Source of the DNA: Spirochaetaceae bacterium
Lineage (GTDB): Bacteria > Spirochaetota > Spirochaetia > SZUA-6 > Bin103
Direction: 5' to 3'
DNA length: 23,548 nt
Assembly: GCA_028818385.1 (NCBI GenBank)
Contig: JAPPNY010000160.1
Location: 1 to 23,548 of the forward strand
Position numbers and translations under genes: made by a program. The notes below the pieces were generated by a model. That model did no database searches. It saw only the letters and a list, made by a program, of their open reading frames with translations, and had not been told where the DNA came from. This document shows positions 1-7,022 of this stretch, piece by piece. Within the stretch, counting starts at the first letter, position 1, and every line of letters starts with the position of its first letter.

Positions 1-57
1 ACAGCAAAGCGGGAATCTCAGCCCTTTTCCACCACCAGATCGCGGGCACTGACAGAC

Positions 58-972
58 ATGCAGCTGGCCATCAACGGGATGGCGATGCAATTCGGGAAGG
101 GAGGCGGCGGGCAAGGCGAGGCGTGGACGACCGCGATTGCGGCATTGGCAAGGGCTTGTTCGATCTTCTTGAGAAAAACCGTGCTGGGTGACTTCGGCCG
201 TAGAGAAAGCCGACTGCTCGACGACGAAGTGATCGACGCACTAAATTTGGAGTTCCACCGCCTCGTTAAGGTGCCGCGTGGCGATAGGAGGAGCATTCGG
301 ATCGAGTTTGGAGGCATCCAGGGCGGGGAGTTGCGCATCACGAAACTTAACGACGAGACCTTGGCGCCGGAGCGAACCTATACGGCGCCAGCGGGCCCTC
401 AGTCGTTGGAGATCGTCATCGAGTGGCCTCTGCCTGGAGCGGTCGGGTGGACAGGCGTGCCCACGGACCAGAGCCCGTGGCCAGTGGCTCCCGAGATGCT
501 GCTCCAACTCGACCAAGAGGCTCGCATGAATTGCGACGAGTGGCTCGGCCAGCAGGTTGTGCGGTTCGACAATAAAGGGATATCCCTACGGGAGTTCATC
601 CAGACGGTCGTGAACTACGAAGCGGCGCACTCGCTAAGCACCAGCAGGCTCGCGACGGTCGAAGGCGAGGAGCCGAGTAGGGCAGCACGGAACCCGGCAC
701 CGCACATCTTGAACGCGGTGACATTCTGCGGGATCCGGTACGCCCACCTCGTGGTGATCGAGTCGGCACTGTACCTCTACGAGGCGCTCCTCGACAACGA
801 TGCTGTCGCCCGGCCGAAAGGCGACGTCTACACCGTGAAGCTGGGCGTCGCGTGCGACGCGGACCAGAGCGACTCGGCTACGCCCGGCTGGGCGTGTTTC
901 CGAGGGACGATGATGATGGCTTTCCACAACGCCCCCACGGTTATACGTCACGAGATCAGGCCGGTCGGATAG
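58..972 (+). CDS. Hypothetical protein, family not recognised; possibly 5'-truncated by the window edge
   Basis: The frame codes for 304 residues from the ATG at 58. It is open all the way back to base 1, so the true start may lie outside the window; ATGs at 79 and 85 are also possible. I recognise no enzyme motif. There is no signal peptide or clear membrane segment. The C-terminal half looks folded and conserved-like: a stretch around residues 190-245 contains YEAAHS, an NPAPHILNAV segment and a hydrophobic helix-like run (HLVVIESALYLYEALL). Codon use is visibly less GC-rich than in the downstream genes, with AAA, TTT and CTT codons present. It points toward the minus-strand operon that ends at 1165 and is separated from it by 192 bases. 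The length and composition make it a real gene, but its role is unknown. Confidence 0.7.
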   Translation: MQLAINGMAMQFGKGGGGQGEAWTTAIAALARACSIFLRKTVLGDFGRRESRLLDDEVIDALNLEFHRLVKVPRGDRRSIRIEFGGIQGGELRITKLNDETLAPERTYTAPAGPQSLEIVIEWPLPGAVGWTGVPTDQSPWPVAPEMLLQLDQEARMNCDEWLGQQVVRFDNKGISLREFIQTVVNYEAAHSLSTSRLATVEGEEPSRAARNPAPHILNAVTFCGIRYAHLVVIESALYLYEALLDNDAVARPKGDVYTVKLGVACDADQSDSATPGWACFRGTMMMAFHNAPTVIRHEIRPVG

Positions 973-993
973 GAGTGCGCGGCGCACTCCTAT
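969..993. terminator. Perfect 12-bp inverted repeat over the stop codon; likely bidirectional terminator
   Basis: ATAGGAGTGCGC at 969-980 is followed by one base and then its exact reverse complement at 982-993. It folds as an 11-bp stem with a 3-base loop. The repeat includes the TAG stop (970-972) of the upstream gene and lies between two convergent genes. No T-run follows on the plus strand, so it is not a textbook intrinsic terminator. It could instead block convergent transcription or protect the mRNA 3' end. Confidence 0.6.
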
Positions 994-1164
994 GCGGACA
1001 TTGTCAGGGGCGCGATGGGAACCGTCCATGCGGCACAGAGAGTGCGAAGAGGAGAGCCATGGGCATCGGCGTACTTGAGGCGGGTGACGGTTCGTCGTCG
1101 CCGCGGTACAGCGTCGACTTACTGTCTTCCAATGGGTTTCTGACGCGTCGGCCACAGTTTCGGT

Positions 1165-2277
1165 TCAGCGGTGAGCGAGCACCTCACGGAGGCGGCGGGC
1201 GACCTGTCGGGCCTCGCCCGGCTGCAGGGTCATGGGGTCGGCGAACATGCCGCCGTCCCAGCCGCCCATGGTGATGCTGGGGGCGCCGTCGCGGAGCGGG
1301 GCGCCGTAGGCGTCGGCGGTGCGGTCGCCCAGGAGCTCGATACGAACGCGCGGCACGCCGCCGGGGAAGAAGAGCTGGTCGCCGTCGTCGACCGTGGCGC
1401 GCACGCCGTCGATCCCCTCCAGCCTGGAGACGATCAGTTCGGCGTCGGCGCGCCAGCGGCGGTAGTCGTCCTCGTCACTGCCGTCCAGGAAGAGCTCGAC
1501 GGCGGCCAGCAGGCCCATCAGCTCCTCCTTGCCCACCTTCATGCCGCGGCCCACGGAGCTGGCCGGCGAGCCGTTCATGCGCGCCGCCTCGATGAGCTTC
1601 GCCTTGCCGACCACCAGGCCGCTGGACTGCGGGCCGCGCAGGCCCTTGCCGCCGGAGAACACCACCAGGCCGGCGCCCAGGCGGACCGGCTCGGTCAGGT
1701 TGGAGCGCGGCGGAAGCTGCGCCGCCGCGTCGACGATGACCGGGATGCCGCGCGGCTCGGCCACGGCGACCACCTCGGCGAGCTGCTCCAGGGTCTGCTT
1801 GCCCAGGTAGTGGACGACCGCGGCGGTGTCGCCGTCGAGCGCGTCCTCGATGGCGGCGGTCGGGCAGGACTGCTTGCTGCCGACCTTGACCAGCACGCCG
1901 CCGGTGGCGGCGATCACCTGGAAGAGGTAGTCGTGCGCGTCCACCTGCGGGATCACGAAGCGGTTGCGCCAGCCGTCGGTGAAGGGCAGCCGCTGCACGC
2001 GCCCGGCGTCGGTGCCGGTCAGGCAGGCGGCCGCCGCCTGCTGCACGCCGCTGGCGGCGCCGCAGGTGACCAGCGCGCCCTCGACGCCGATGCGGCGGGC
2101 GAGCCGCTCGCCGATCCGCTCCTGCAGGGTCTCCAGCGACACGAAGCTGCCGGCCGCCCGGCGCATCGCCTCCAGTACCGGCTCCGGCATGATGCTGCCG
2201 CCGACGGAGGTGCCGGTGCCGCGGCAGTTGATGAACGGCCGCACGCCCAGGTCGGCGTAGGTGGTCGGGCGGTTCAA
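1165..2277 (-). CDS. SelA-like PLP-dependent enzyme (aminotransferase class V fold; DgaE/SelA superfamily)
   Basis: It codes for 370 residues, the usual length for this SelA-like fold-type I group, which includes D-glucosaminate-6-phosphate ammonia-lyase-like proteins and seryl-tRNA selenium transferase-like proteins. The N-terminus reads YADLGVRPFINCRGTGTS. A glycine/alanine PLP phosphate-binding stretch (VTCGAASG) lies near residues 70-77, and VDAAAQLPP at 182-190 carries the Asp183 expected to pair with the PLP nitrogen. The Schiff-base lysine is Lys211 in SGGKGLRGPQ. MKVGKEE at 246-252 is a further family signature. The start is a TTG at 2277 whose last two bases lie inside the TGA stop of the upstream TPP gene, implying translational coupling; the first Met (residue 30) would remove conserved sequence. 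The likely chemistry is alpha,beta-elimination or ammonia loss from an amino sugar acid or amino acid. The substrate is unknown. It is the last gene of the minus-strand operon. Confidence 0.88.
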   Translation of the reverse strand: MNRPTTYADLGVRPFINCRGTGTSVGGSIMPEPVLEAMRRAAGSFVSLETLQERIGERLARRIGVEGALVTCGAASGVQQAAAACLTGTDAGRVQRLPFTDGWRNRFVIPQVDAHDYLFQVIAATGGVLVKVGSKQSCPTAAIEDALDGDTAAVVHYLGKQTLEQLAEVVAVAEPRGIPVIVDAAAQLPPRSNLTEPVRLGAGLVVFSGGKGLRGPQSSGLVVGKAKLIEAARMNGSPASSVGRGMKVGKEELMGLLAAVELFLDGSDEDDYRRWRADAELIVSRLEGIDGVRATVDDGDQLFFPGGVPRVRIELLGDRTADAYGAPLRDGAPSITMGGWDGGMFADPMTLQPGEARQVARRLREVLAHR

Positions 2278-3836
2278 TAGACCCGCTCCAGCTCGCCGAC
2301 CGGCACCTCGATCAGCACCGGCTCGTCGCCGGCGAAGGCGCGCTCCAGCTCCTGCCGCAGCGCCGCGGGGTCCTGCACGCGCGCGCCGCGCACGCCGAAG
2401 GATTCGCTCAGGCGGACGAAGTCCGGGTTGCGCAGGTCGACGCCCACCAGCCGGCCGCCGAAGTCCTCCTGCTGGGAGCGCTTCACGTTGCCGTACGCGT
2501 TGTCGTTGAACACGACCACGGTCACGGCGATGTCGTGCAGCACCGCGGTGGCCAGCTCCTGGATGTGGTACATGACGCCGCCGTCGCCGCAGCAGGCGAC
2601 CACCGGCGCGTCGGGCCGAGCCACCTTGGCGCCCATGGCGATCGGCAGCGCCGCGCCCAGGTTGCCGCGCGGGTCGAAGTAGGTGTCGGGCGCGTAGACG
2701 CGGTAGTAGTTGCGGCTGTAGTAGCCCATCTGGTTCATGCCGTAGGCGAACACGCCGTCGTCGGGAGTGGCCGCGCGCAGCGCCTCGATGTAGGAGCGCT
2801 GCGGCTCGAGCTGCTCGCCCGCGCCGAAGCGCACGCCGTTGAGGGCGGCGATGGCCGCGGTCGGATCCTCGGCGCGGCCGGGGGTGACCAGTCCGGTAAG
2901 GGTCTCCAGGGCCCCTCGTGCGTCCGCCTCGATGGCCAGCGCCTGATCGGCGGCCAGCGCATCGGCGTCGAGGTCGACGCGGATCACCCGCTCCGGGTCG
3001 ACGCCCAGCAGCCCGGCCGGACCGTACTGGGTGCCGACCGCCAGGACGACGTCGCGCGACTGCGCGAACTCCACCAGCGGTGCGTAGGCGCGCAGGGAGT
3101 GTCCCAGCGCCAGCGGGCTGCGGTCGGAGATGGCGCCCTTGCCGGCGGTGGTGGTCGCGACCGGCGCCGGCAGCCGCTCGGCCAGCTCGGCCAGCGCCGC
3201 GGCGGCGCCGGAGCGGTGAACGCCGGTGCCGGCCAGGATCAGCGGCCGCTCGGCGTCGGAGAGCAGGGCGGCGGCGCGCTCCAGTGCGGCGCCGTCGCCG
3301 GCGGGCGGCTCGATCGCGGCCGGCGGGGCGATCTCGACTTCCTCTTCCTGCGCCAGCACCGTTGCGGACACTTCCAGGTAGACCGGCCTGGGGCGTCCGG
3401 AGCAGGCGGCCCGTACCGCCTCTGGCACCTTGGCCGCCACGTCGCCGGGACTGGTCGCTTGCGCCGACCACTTGGTGATCGGTTCCAGCCAGTGGCTCGA
3501 TGACGCGCCCTTGAGGCGGTCCTCGGGCGAGCCTGAGATGACGATGATGGGCGAGGAGGAGCGCAACGCGGTCGAGACGCCGCCGGAGGCGTTGAACAGG
3601 CCGGGCCCCGGCACCACCAGCGCGCTGGCAGGCCGGTTGCTGGTGCGCGCGTAGCCGTCGGCCATGTGCGTGGTCGGCTGCTCGTTGCGGCAGGAGACGT
3701 AGCGGATGCCGTCGGTGTCGAAGTAGGCGTCGACCGCCTCGTACTGGCCGGCGCCCGGCACGCCGAAGGTGACGGCCACCCCCTGCGCGGCCAGCGATCG
3801 CACCAGCGCCTGGCCGCCGTTCATGCGTCGTTTCAT
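2274..3836 (-). CDS. Thiamine-pyrophosphate-dependent enzyme (acetolactate synthase/benzoylformate decarboxylase-like)
   Basis: It codes for 520 residues with the three-domain order of the acetolactate synthase superfamily. The N-terminal Pyr domain (about 5-165) has the cofactor-activating Glu52 in RNEQPTTHMADGYAR. A central domain spans about 185-320. The C-terminal PP domain holds the TPP/Mg motif, starting at GDGG (417-420) and ending at NDNAYGN (444-450). The start at 3836 was chosen because GGAG lies about 8 bases upstream and the protein then begins where the family does; a longer reading to 3917 would overlap the preceding gene and add a low-complexity leader. At about 520 residues it is nearer to decarboxylases and carboligases than to full biosynthetic acetolactate synthase, and no regulatory subunit is present. 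Its stop overlaps the start of the PLP enzyme, so the two probably act in one pathway. The substrate (a 2-keto acid) is inferred from family only. Confidence 0.9.
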   Translation of the reverse strand: MKRRMNGGQALVRSLAAQGVAVTFGVPGAGQYEAVDAYFDTDGIRYVSCRNEQPTTHMADGYARTSNRPASALVVPGPGLFNASGGVSTALRSSSPIIVISGSPEDRLKGASSSHWLEPITKWSAQATSPGDVAAKVPEAVRAACSGRPRPVYLEVSATVLAQEEEVEIAPPAAIEPPAGDGAALERAAALLSDAERPLILAGTGVHRSGAAAALAELAERLPAPVATTTAGKGAISDRSPLALGHSLRAYAPLVEFAQSRDVVLAVGTQYGPAGLLGVDPERVIRVDLDADALAADQALAIEADARGALETLTGLVTPGRAEDPTAAIAALNGVRFGAGEQLEPQRSYIEALRAATPDDGVFAYGMNQMGYYSRNYYRVYAPDTYFDPRGNLGAALPIAMGAKVARPDAPVVACCGDGGVMYHIQELATAVLHDIAVTVVVFNDNAYGNVKRSQQEDFGGRLVGVDLRNPDFVRLSESFGVRGARVQDPAALRQELERAFAGDEPVLIEVPVGELERVY

Positions 3837-3876
3837 CGGTTGCTCCGTTGTCGGGTATTCCTTGTCAGGTAGCGAG

Positions 3877-4719
3877 TCAGGTATGCGAGGCCGCCGCGGC
3901 GGCGGCCGGTTCGGCATCGGCCGATCCGGCCGCGTTGAGCGGGTAGACCCTCGGAAAGACCGGGCCGGACAGCCGCTCGCCGTCGGCGACGGTGATGAAC
4001 TGCTTCATGATGTGGTCGTTGGCCGCCACGTAGCGGGTGGTCTCCGGCATGTAGTGAAAGGCGACGGCGCGCCGCGGGCGGCCGGACCGGTTGGGGAACG
4101 AGGCGTGCCAGGTCAGGCCGTGATGGAAGTGGACGTGGCCCTTGGCCACCGGGCGCGGCACCGGCCGGATTTCGTGGCCGCCGTACTCGGCCGGCAGCTC
4201 GGAGTCGAAGTGGATGTCCTGGTGGAGCTCCCGGGCCGATCCCCAGCGGTGCGAGCCCGGCACCATCCACATGCAGCCGTTGCCTTCGTCCACGTCGTCC
4301 AGGGCCACCCATGCCGACATCTGCACGTGTGGGGTGAGCACCGGCCACGCGGGCGAGTCCTGGTGCCAGGAGGTGGTGCCGCCGACGTCCTTCGGCTTGT
4401 ACTGCACTTGGTCGTGCCAGATGCGCAGCTCCCTCGCGCCGGTCATGCGGGCCACGTCGCGCACGATCGACGGGTTGCGGCTCAGACGGGCGAACGCGTC
4501 GCTGGCCTGCCAGATGTTGACGATCTGCCACACCGGCCGGCCCTCGTTCTTGGACAGGTCGCTGCAGCGCACCGGGCGGCGGCCGTCGGGGAAGTCGGTG
4601 GTGGTCAGGACGCGCTCCAGCTCGCCGCGCAACTCGTCGACCTGGGCATCGTCGAGCACGCGGTCGCCCAGGACGAATCCCCGGTCCCGGAACTCCCGTA
4701 CTTGTGCCTCGCTCAGCAT
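3877..4719 (-). CDS. Phytanoyl-CoA dioxygenase (PhyH) family Fe(II)/2-oxoglutarate oxygenase
   Basis: It codes for 280 residues. The iron-binding triad is visible: His119-x-Asp121 in WHQDSPAW and the distal His205 in GLTWHASFPN. Arginines just after it (about 214-217) are placed to bind 2-oxoglutarate. VQMSAWVALDDVDEGNGCMWMVPGSHRWG (first 20: VQMSAWVALDDVDEGNGCMW) is the typical PhyH core. Such bacterial proteins hydroxylate diverse small molecules, often not phytanoyl-CoA. The start is the ATG at 4719, matching the family N-terminus (LSEAQVREFRDRGFV). It follows the SDR gene by 26 bases and precedes the TPP gene by 40, consistent with one operon. The tail after residue 262 is a low-complexity Ala-rich extension with no apparent function. 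Substrate is unknown; a hydroxylation followed by SDR oxidation is a plausible sequence of steps. Confidence 0.9.
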   Translation of the reverse strand: MLSEAQVREFRDRGFVLGDRVLDDAQVDELRGELERVLTTTDFPDGRRPVRCSDLSKNEGRPVWQIVNIWQASDAFARLSRNPSIVRDVARMTGARELRIWHDQVQYKPKDVGGTTSWHQDSPAWPVLTPHVQMSAWVALDDVDEGNGCMWMVPGSHRWGSARELHQDIHFDSELPAEYGGHEIRPVPRPVAKGHVHFHHGLTWHASFPNRSGRPRRAVAFHYMPETTRYVAANDHIMKQFITVADGERLSGPVFPRVYPLNAAGSADAEPAAAAAASHT

Positions 4720-4745
4720 GACGACGCAGTATACGCGGGGGCGGC

Positions 4746-5486
4746 TCAGCCCATGAAGCCGCCGCCGTTGATGTCGATGGGCGCTCCGGTGATGTAGCCG
4801 GCGGGCTCGCTGGTCAGGAAGGCCACCGTCTCGGCGACCTCCTCCGGCGTGCCCAGGCGCGAGACCGGGAAGCTCTCCTCGTACGCGGCGATCCGCTCCG
4901 GCGTGACCGTGCCGCGCACCATCTCCGTGTCGATGAGCCCCGGGCAGACGGCGTTGACGGTGATGCCGTGCGGCGCCAGCTCCTTGGCCAGCGCGCGCGT
5001 CAGGCCGAGCACGCCGTGCTTGGCGGCCGTGTAGTGGCAGCCGCCCAGGGTGCTGACCGTGCGGCCGGCGGTGGAGGAGAAGTGCACGATGCGGCCGTAG
5101 CCGCCTTCGCGCATCGGCCCCGCGACCGCCTTGCTGACCAGGAACGACCCCTTGAGGCTGACGGCCACCACGCGGTCGAACTCGTCCTCCTCCAGCTCGA
5201 AGAAGCGGGTGCGCAGCATGATGCCGGCGGCGTTGACCAGGATGTCCAGCCGGCCGTGACGAGCAAGCGTGGCCGCCACCGCCCGCTCCGCGTCGGCCGC
5301 GCGGGTCACGTCGCCGGGGCACGCCAGCCCGTCCAGCTCGGCTGCCAGCTCCCGCAGGGGCTCCGCCTGCCGGTCGAACACCGCCACCGCGGCGCCGCCG
5401 GCCGCGAGCCGCCGCGCGCACGCCGCGCCCATGCCCTGCGCCGCTCCGGTGACCAGCGCCACCCTGCCTTGATGATCACGTCTCAT
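4746..5486 (-). CDS. Short-chain dehydrogenase/reductase (SDR, classical FabG-like)
   Basis: It codes for 246 residues, a standard classical SDR length. The Rossmann motif TGAAQGMG is at 13-20 and NAAG at 85-88. The catalytic set is Ser138 in HFSSTAG, Tyr152 and Lys156 in YTAAK. PGLIDTEM (182-189) and the C-terminal INGGGFMG are also typical. Asp38 at the end of the second strand (VFDRQ) suggests NAD(H) rather than NADP(H). The start at 5486 is preceded by AGGAGAGG with suitable spacing. It is the first gene of the minus-strand operon and diverges from the sulfatase. The likely role is oxidation of a hydroxyl on a sugar- or polyol-like intermediate; FabG-type fatty acid synthesis is unlikely in this context. 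Confidence 0.92.
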   Translation of the reverse strand: MRRDHQGRVALVTGAAQGMGAACARRLAAGGAAVAVFDRQAEPLRELAAELDGLACPGDVTRAADAERAVAATLARHGRLDILVNAAGIMLRTRFFELEEDEFDRVVAVSLKGSFLVSKAVAGPMREGGYGRIVHFSSTAGRTVSTLGGCHYTAAKHGVLGLTRALAKELAPHGITVNAVCPGLIDTEMVRGTVTPERIAAYEESFPVSRLGTPEEVAETVAFLTSEPAGYITGAPIDINGGGFMG

Positions 5487-5555
5487 GCCGCATCCCTCTC
5501 CTGCGCGCAGGCTACCGCTCGGACGGCCCCGGCGTCAGGCGGCTAAGATTGCCCG
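5487..5555. promoter_or_regulatory. Divergent promoter region between SDR operon and sulfatase operon
   Basis: These 69 bases must hold the promoters of both operons. A perfect 12-bp palindrome CCTGCGCGCAGG sits at 5500-5511, next to the ribosome-binding site of the SDR gene, and could be an operator. TAAGAT at 5544-5549 fits a -10 element (4 of 6 bases) and ends only six bases before the sulfatase ATG, with no Shine-Dalgarno sequence between, which would fit a leaderless sulfatase mRNA. No convincing -35 was seen. Short palindromes are common in DNA this GC-rich, so the operator is tentative. Confidence 0.35.
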
Positions 5556-7022
5556 ATGAGCCCGACCAACGTGCTGGTGATGTTCTGCGACCAGCTCCGG
5601 CGCGACCTGCTGGGCTGCTACGGGAACCCGCTGGTGCGCACGCCCAATCTCGATGCGCTGGCGGCCGAGTCCGTGGTCTTCGACCGCGGCTACACGCCGG
5701 TGGCGATCTGCTCGCCGGCCCGCGCCAGCCTGATGACCGGGCTCTACCCGCACGGCCACCACCTGTTCAACAACTCGACGCCCGAGTACTCCTACTGCCG
5801 GCACCTGCCGCCGTCGGTGCGCGCCATTCAGGACTGGGCCACCGCCGAGACCGACTGCCAGACCGCCTACTTCGGCAAGTGGCACATCGGGCCGACGGAG
5901 GACCTGTTCGCCAGCGCCTTCGAACACACGCAGCGGCCGGGCACGCAGGCGGGCGGGGATCCGCCGTTCCTGGACAGCACGCAGTGGCATCCGTCGACCG
6001 ACTACTGGCCGATGGTGCGCTCGGTCGAGCCCGGCCACGCCGGCACCGTGGACGTGCCGATCGACGAGTTCCCGGACGGACTGGCCGCCCGCTACGCCAG
6101 CGACTTCCTGGGCAGCCGCGACCCCGACCGGCCGTTCCTGCTGTTCTGCGCCTTTCCCGGCCCGCACGGCCCGTGGCTGGTGCCGGAGGAGTGGGGGTTG
6201 CGCTACGACCCGGCCGACATCCCGCTCTGGCCCAACCGCTTCGACGACTTCTCAGGCAAGCCGATCTACCAGCGCAAGCTGGCCGCGCTGGAGGCGAGGC
6301 CGGAAGGTGCCGGCAAACCGCGCTCCGACGACGAGCTGCGCCGCGCGCTCGCCTGCAACTTCTCCTACATCGAGCTGATCGACCACCTGGTCGGGCGGCT
6401 GCTCGACCGGCTGCGCGAGCTCGGCCTCTACGACACCACGGCCATCGTGTTCACCGCCGACCACGGCGACATGGCCGGCTCCCACGGCTTCGCCAGCAAG
6501 GGCGCCTACATGTACGACGAGATCTACCGCGTGCCGATGATCGTGCGCGTGCCGGGGGCCGAGGCGCGGCGCGCCGAGCGCGAACCGGTGAACCTGACCG
6601 ACGTGACCTGTACCGCCGCTCACCTGGTCGCCGGGCGGCCGGTCGCCACCTTCGGCTCCGGGCCGCTGCACGGGGAGTCGCTGGTGGACTTCGTGCGCGG
6701 TCGCGCCCCGTGGCCTCGCCCCGTGCACTTCGCGCAGTATCACGGCGACTGGTACGGTCACTACTCGTCGCGCATGGTGACCGACGGAGACTGGAAGCTG
6801 GTGTGGAACCTGACCGACCGCTGTGAGCTGTACGACCTGCGCGCCGACCCGGGCGAGCTCCACAACCGGTTCTACGACGCCGGCGACCGCCTCGTCGACG
6901 AGGCCCGGCGCCGCTCCTTCGAGCTCCTGGCGGCGGAGGCCGCGCGCTACGGCGACGCGCAGCTCGATCTGCTGGCACCGGAGCTGGAGCTCGCCGCGGC
7001 CGGCGAAGGAGGAGGCTGGTGA
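5556..7022 (+). CDS. Type I sulfatase (formylglycine-dependent, alkaline phosphatase fold)
   Basis: It codes for 488 residues. The catalytic motif is C52-S-P-A-R56 followed by ASLMTGLYPH, the CxPxR signature in which Cys52 is oxidised to formylglycine by a sulfatase-modifying enzyme not encoded here. The N-terminal metal site VLVMFCDQLRRD has Asp-Gln in place of the common Asp-Asp. The second metal motif is TADHGDMAGSHG, at about residues 308-319. CDQLRRDLLGCYGNPLVRTPNLD is the family opening (quoted first 20: CDQLRRDLLGCYGNPLVRTP). No signal peptide or lipobox is present, so the enzyme appears cytoplasmic, unlike most polysaccharide sulfatases. It would cleave sulfate esters from a small imported molecule. 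It is the first gene of a six-gene operon; its TGA overlaps the GTG of the next gene. A choline-sulfatase or phosphonate-hydrolase-like activity is also possible. Confidence 0.94.
   Translation: MSPTNVLVMFCDQLRRDLLGCYGNPLVRTPNLDALAAESVVFDRGYTPVAICSPARASLMTGLYPHGHHLFNNSTPEYSYCRHLPPSVRAIQDWATAETDCQTAYFGKWHIGPTEDLFASAFEHTQRPGTQAGGDPPFLDSTQWHPSTDYWPMVRSVEPGHAGTVDVPIDEFPDGLAARYASDFLGSRDPDRPFLLFCAFPGPHGPWLVPEEWGLRYDPADIPLWPNRFDDFSGKPIYQRKLAALEARPEGAGKPRSDDELRRALACNFSYIELIDHLVGRLLDRLRELGLYDTTAIVFTADHGDMAGSHGFASKGAYMYDEIYRVPMIVRVPGAEARRAEREPVNLTDVTCTAAHLVAGRPVATFGSGPLHGESLVDFVRGRAPWPRPVHFAQYHGDWYGHYSSRMVTDGDWKLVWNLTDRCELYDLRADPGELHNRFYDAGDRLVDEARRRSFELLAAEAARYGDAQLDLLAPELELAAAGEGGGW

Noticed and set aside
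2277..3471. Open minus-strand frame extending the PLP enzyme upstream to 768 residues
   Set aside because: The extension is Arg/Gly/Ala-rich nonsense lying inside the TPP gene in another frame; GC-rich DNA keeps such frames open.
1171..3503. Long plus-strand frames opposite the PLP and TPP genes (369 and 322 codons)
   Set aside because: They are antisense to clearly recognised enzymes, and their products are His/Ala/Gly-rich without any motif.
2274..3836. Calling the TPP enzyme sulfoacetaldehyde acetyltransferase or sulfopyruvate decarboxylase because of the sulfatase and ComB nearby
   Set aside because: No residue seen is specific for those activities, and length and context do not decide it.
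4719..5421. Upstream extension of the PhyH frame to 514 residues
   Set aside because: The added part overlaps the SDR gene in a different frame and is low complexity; the PhyH family begins at 4719.
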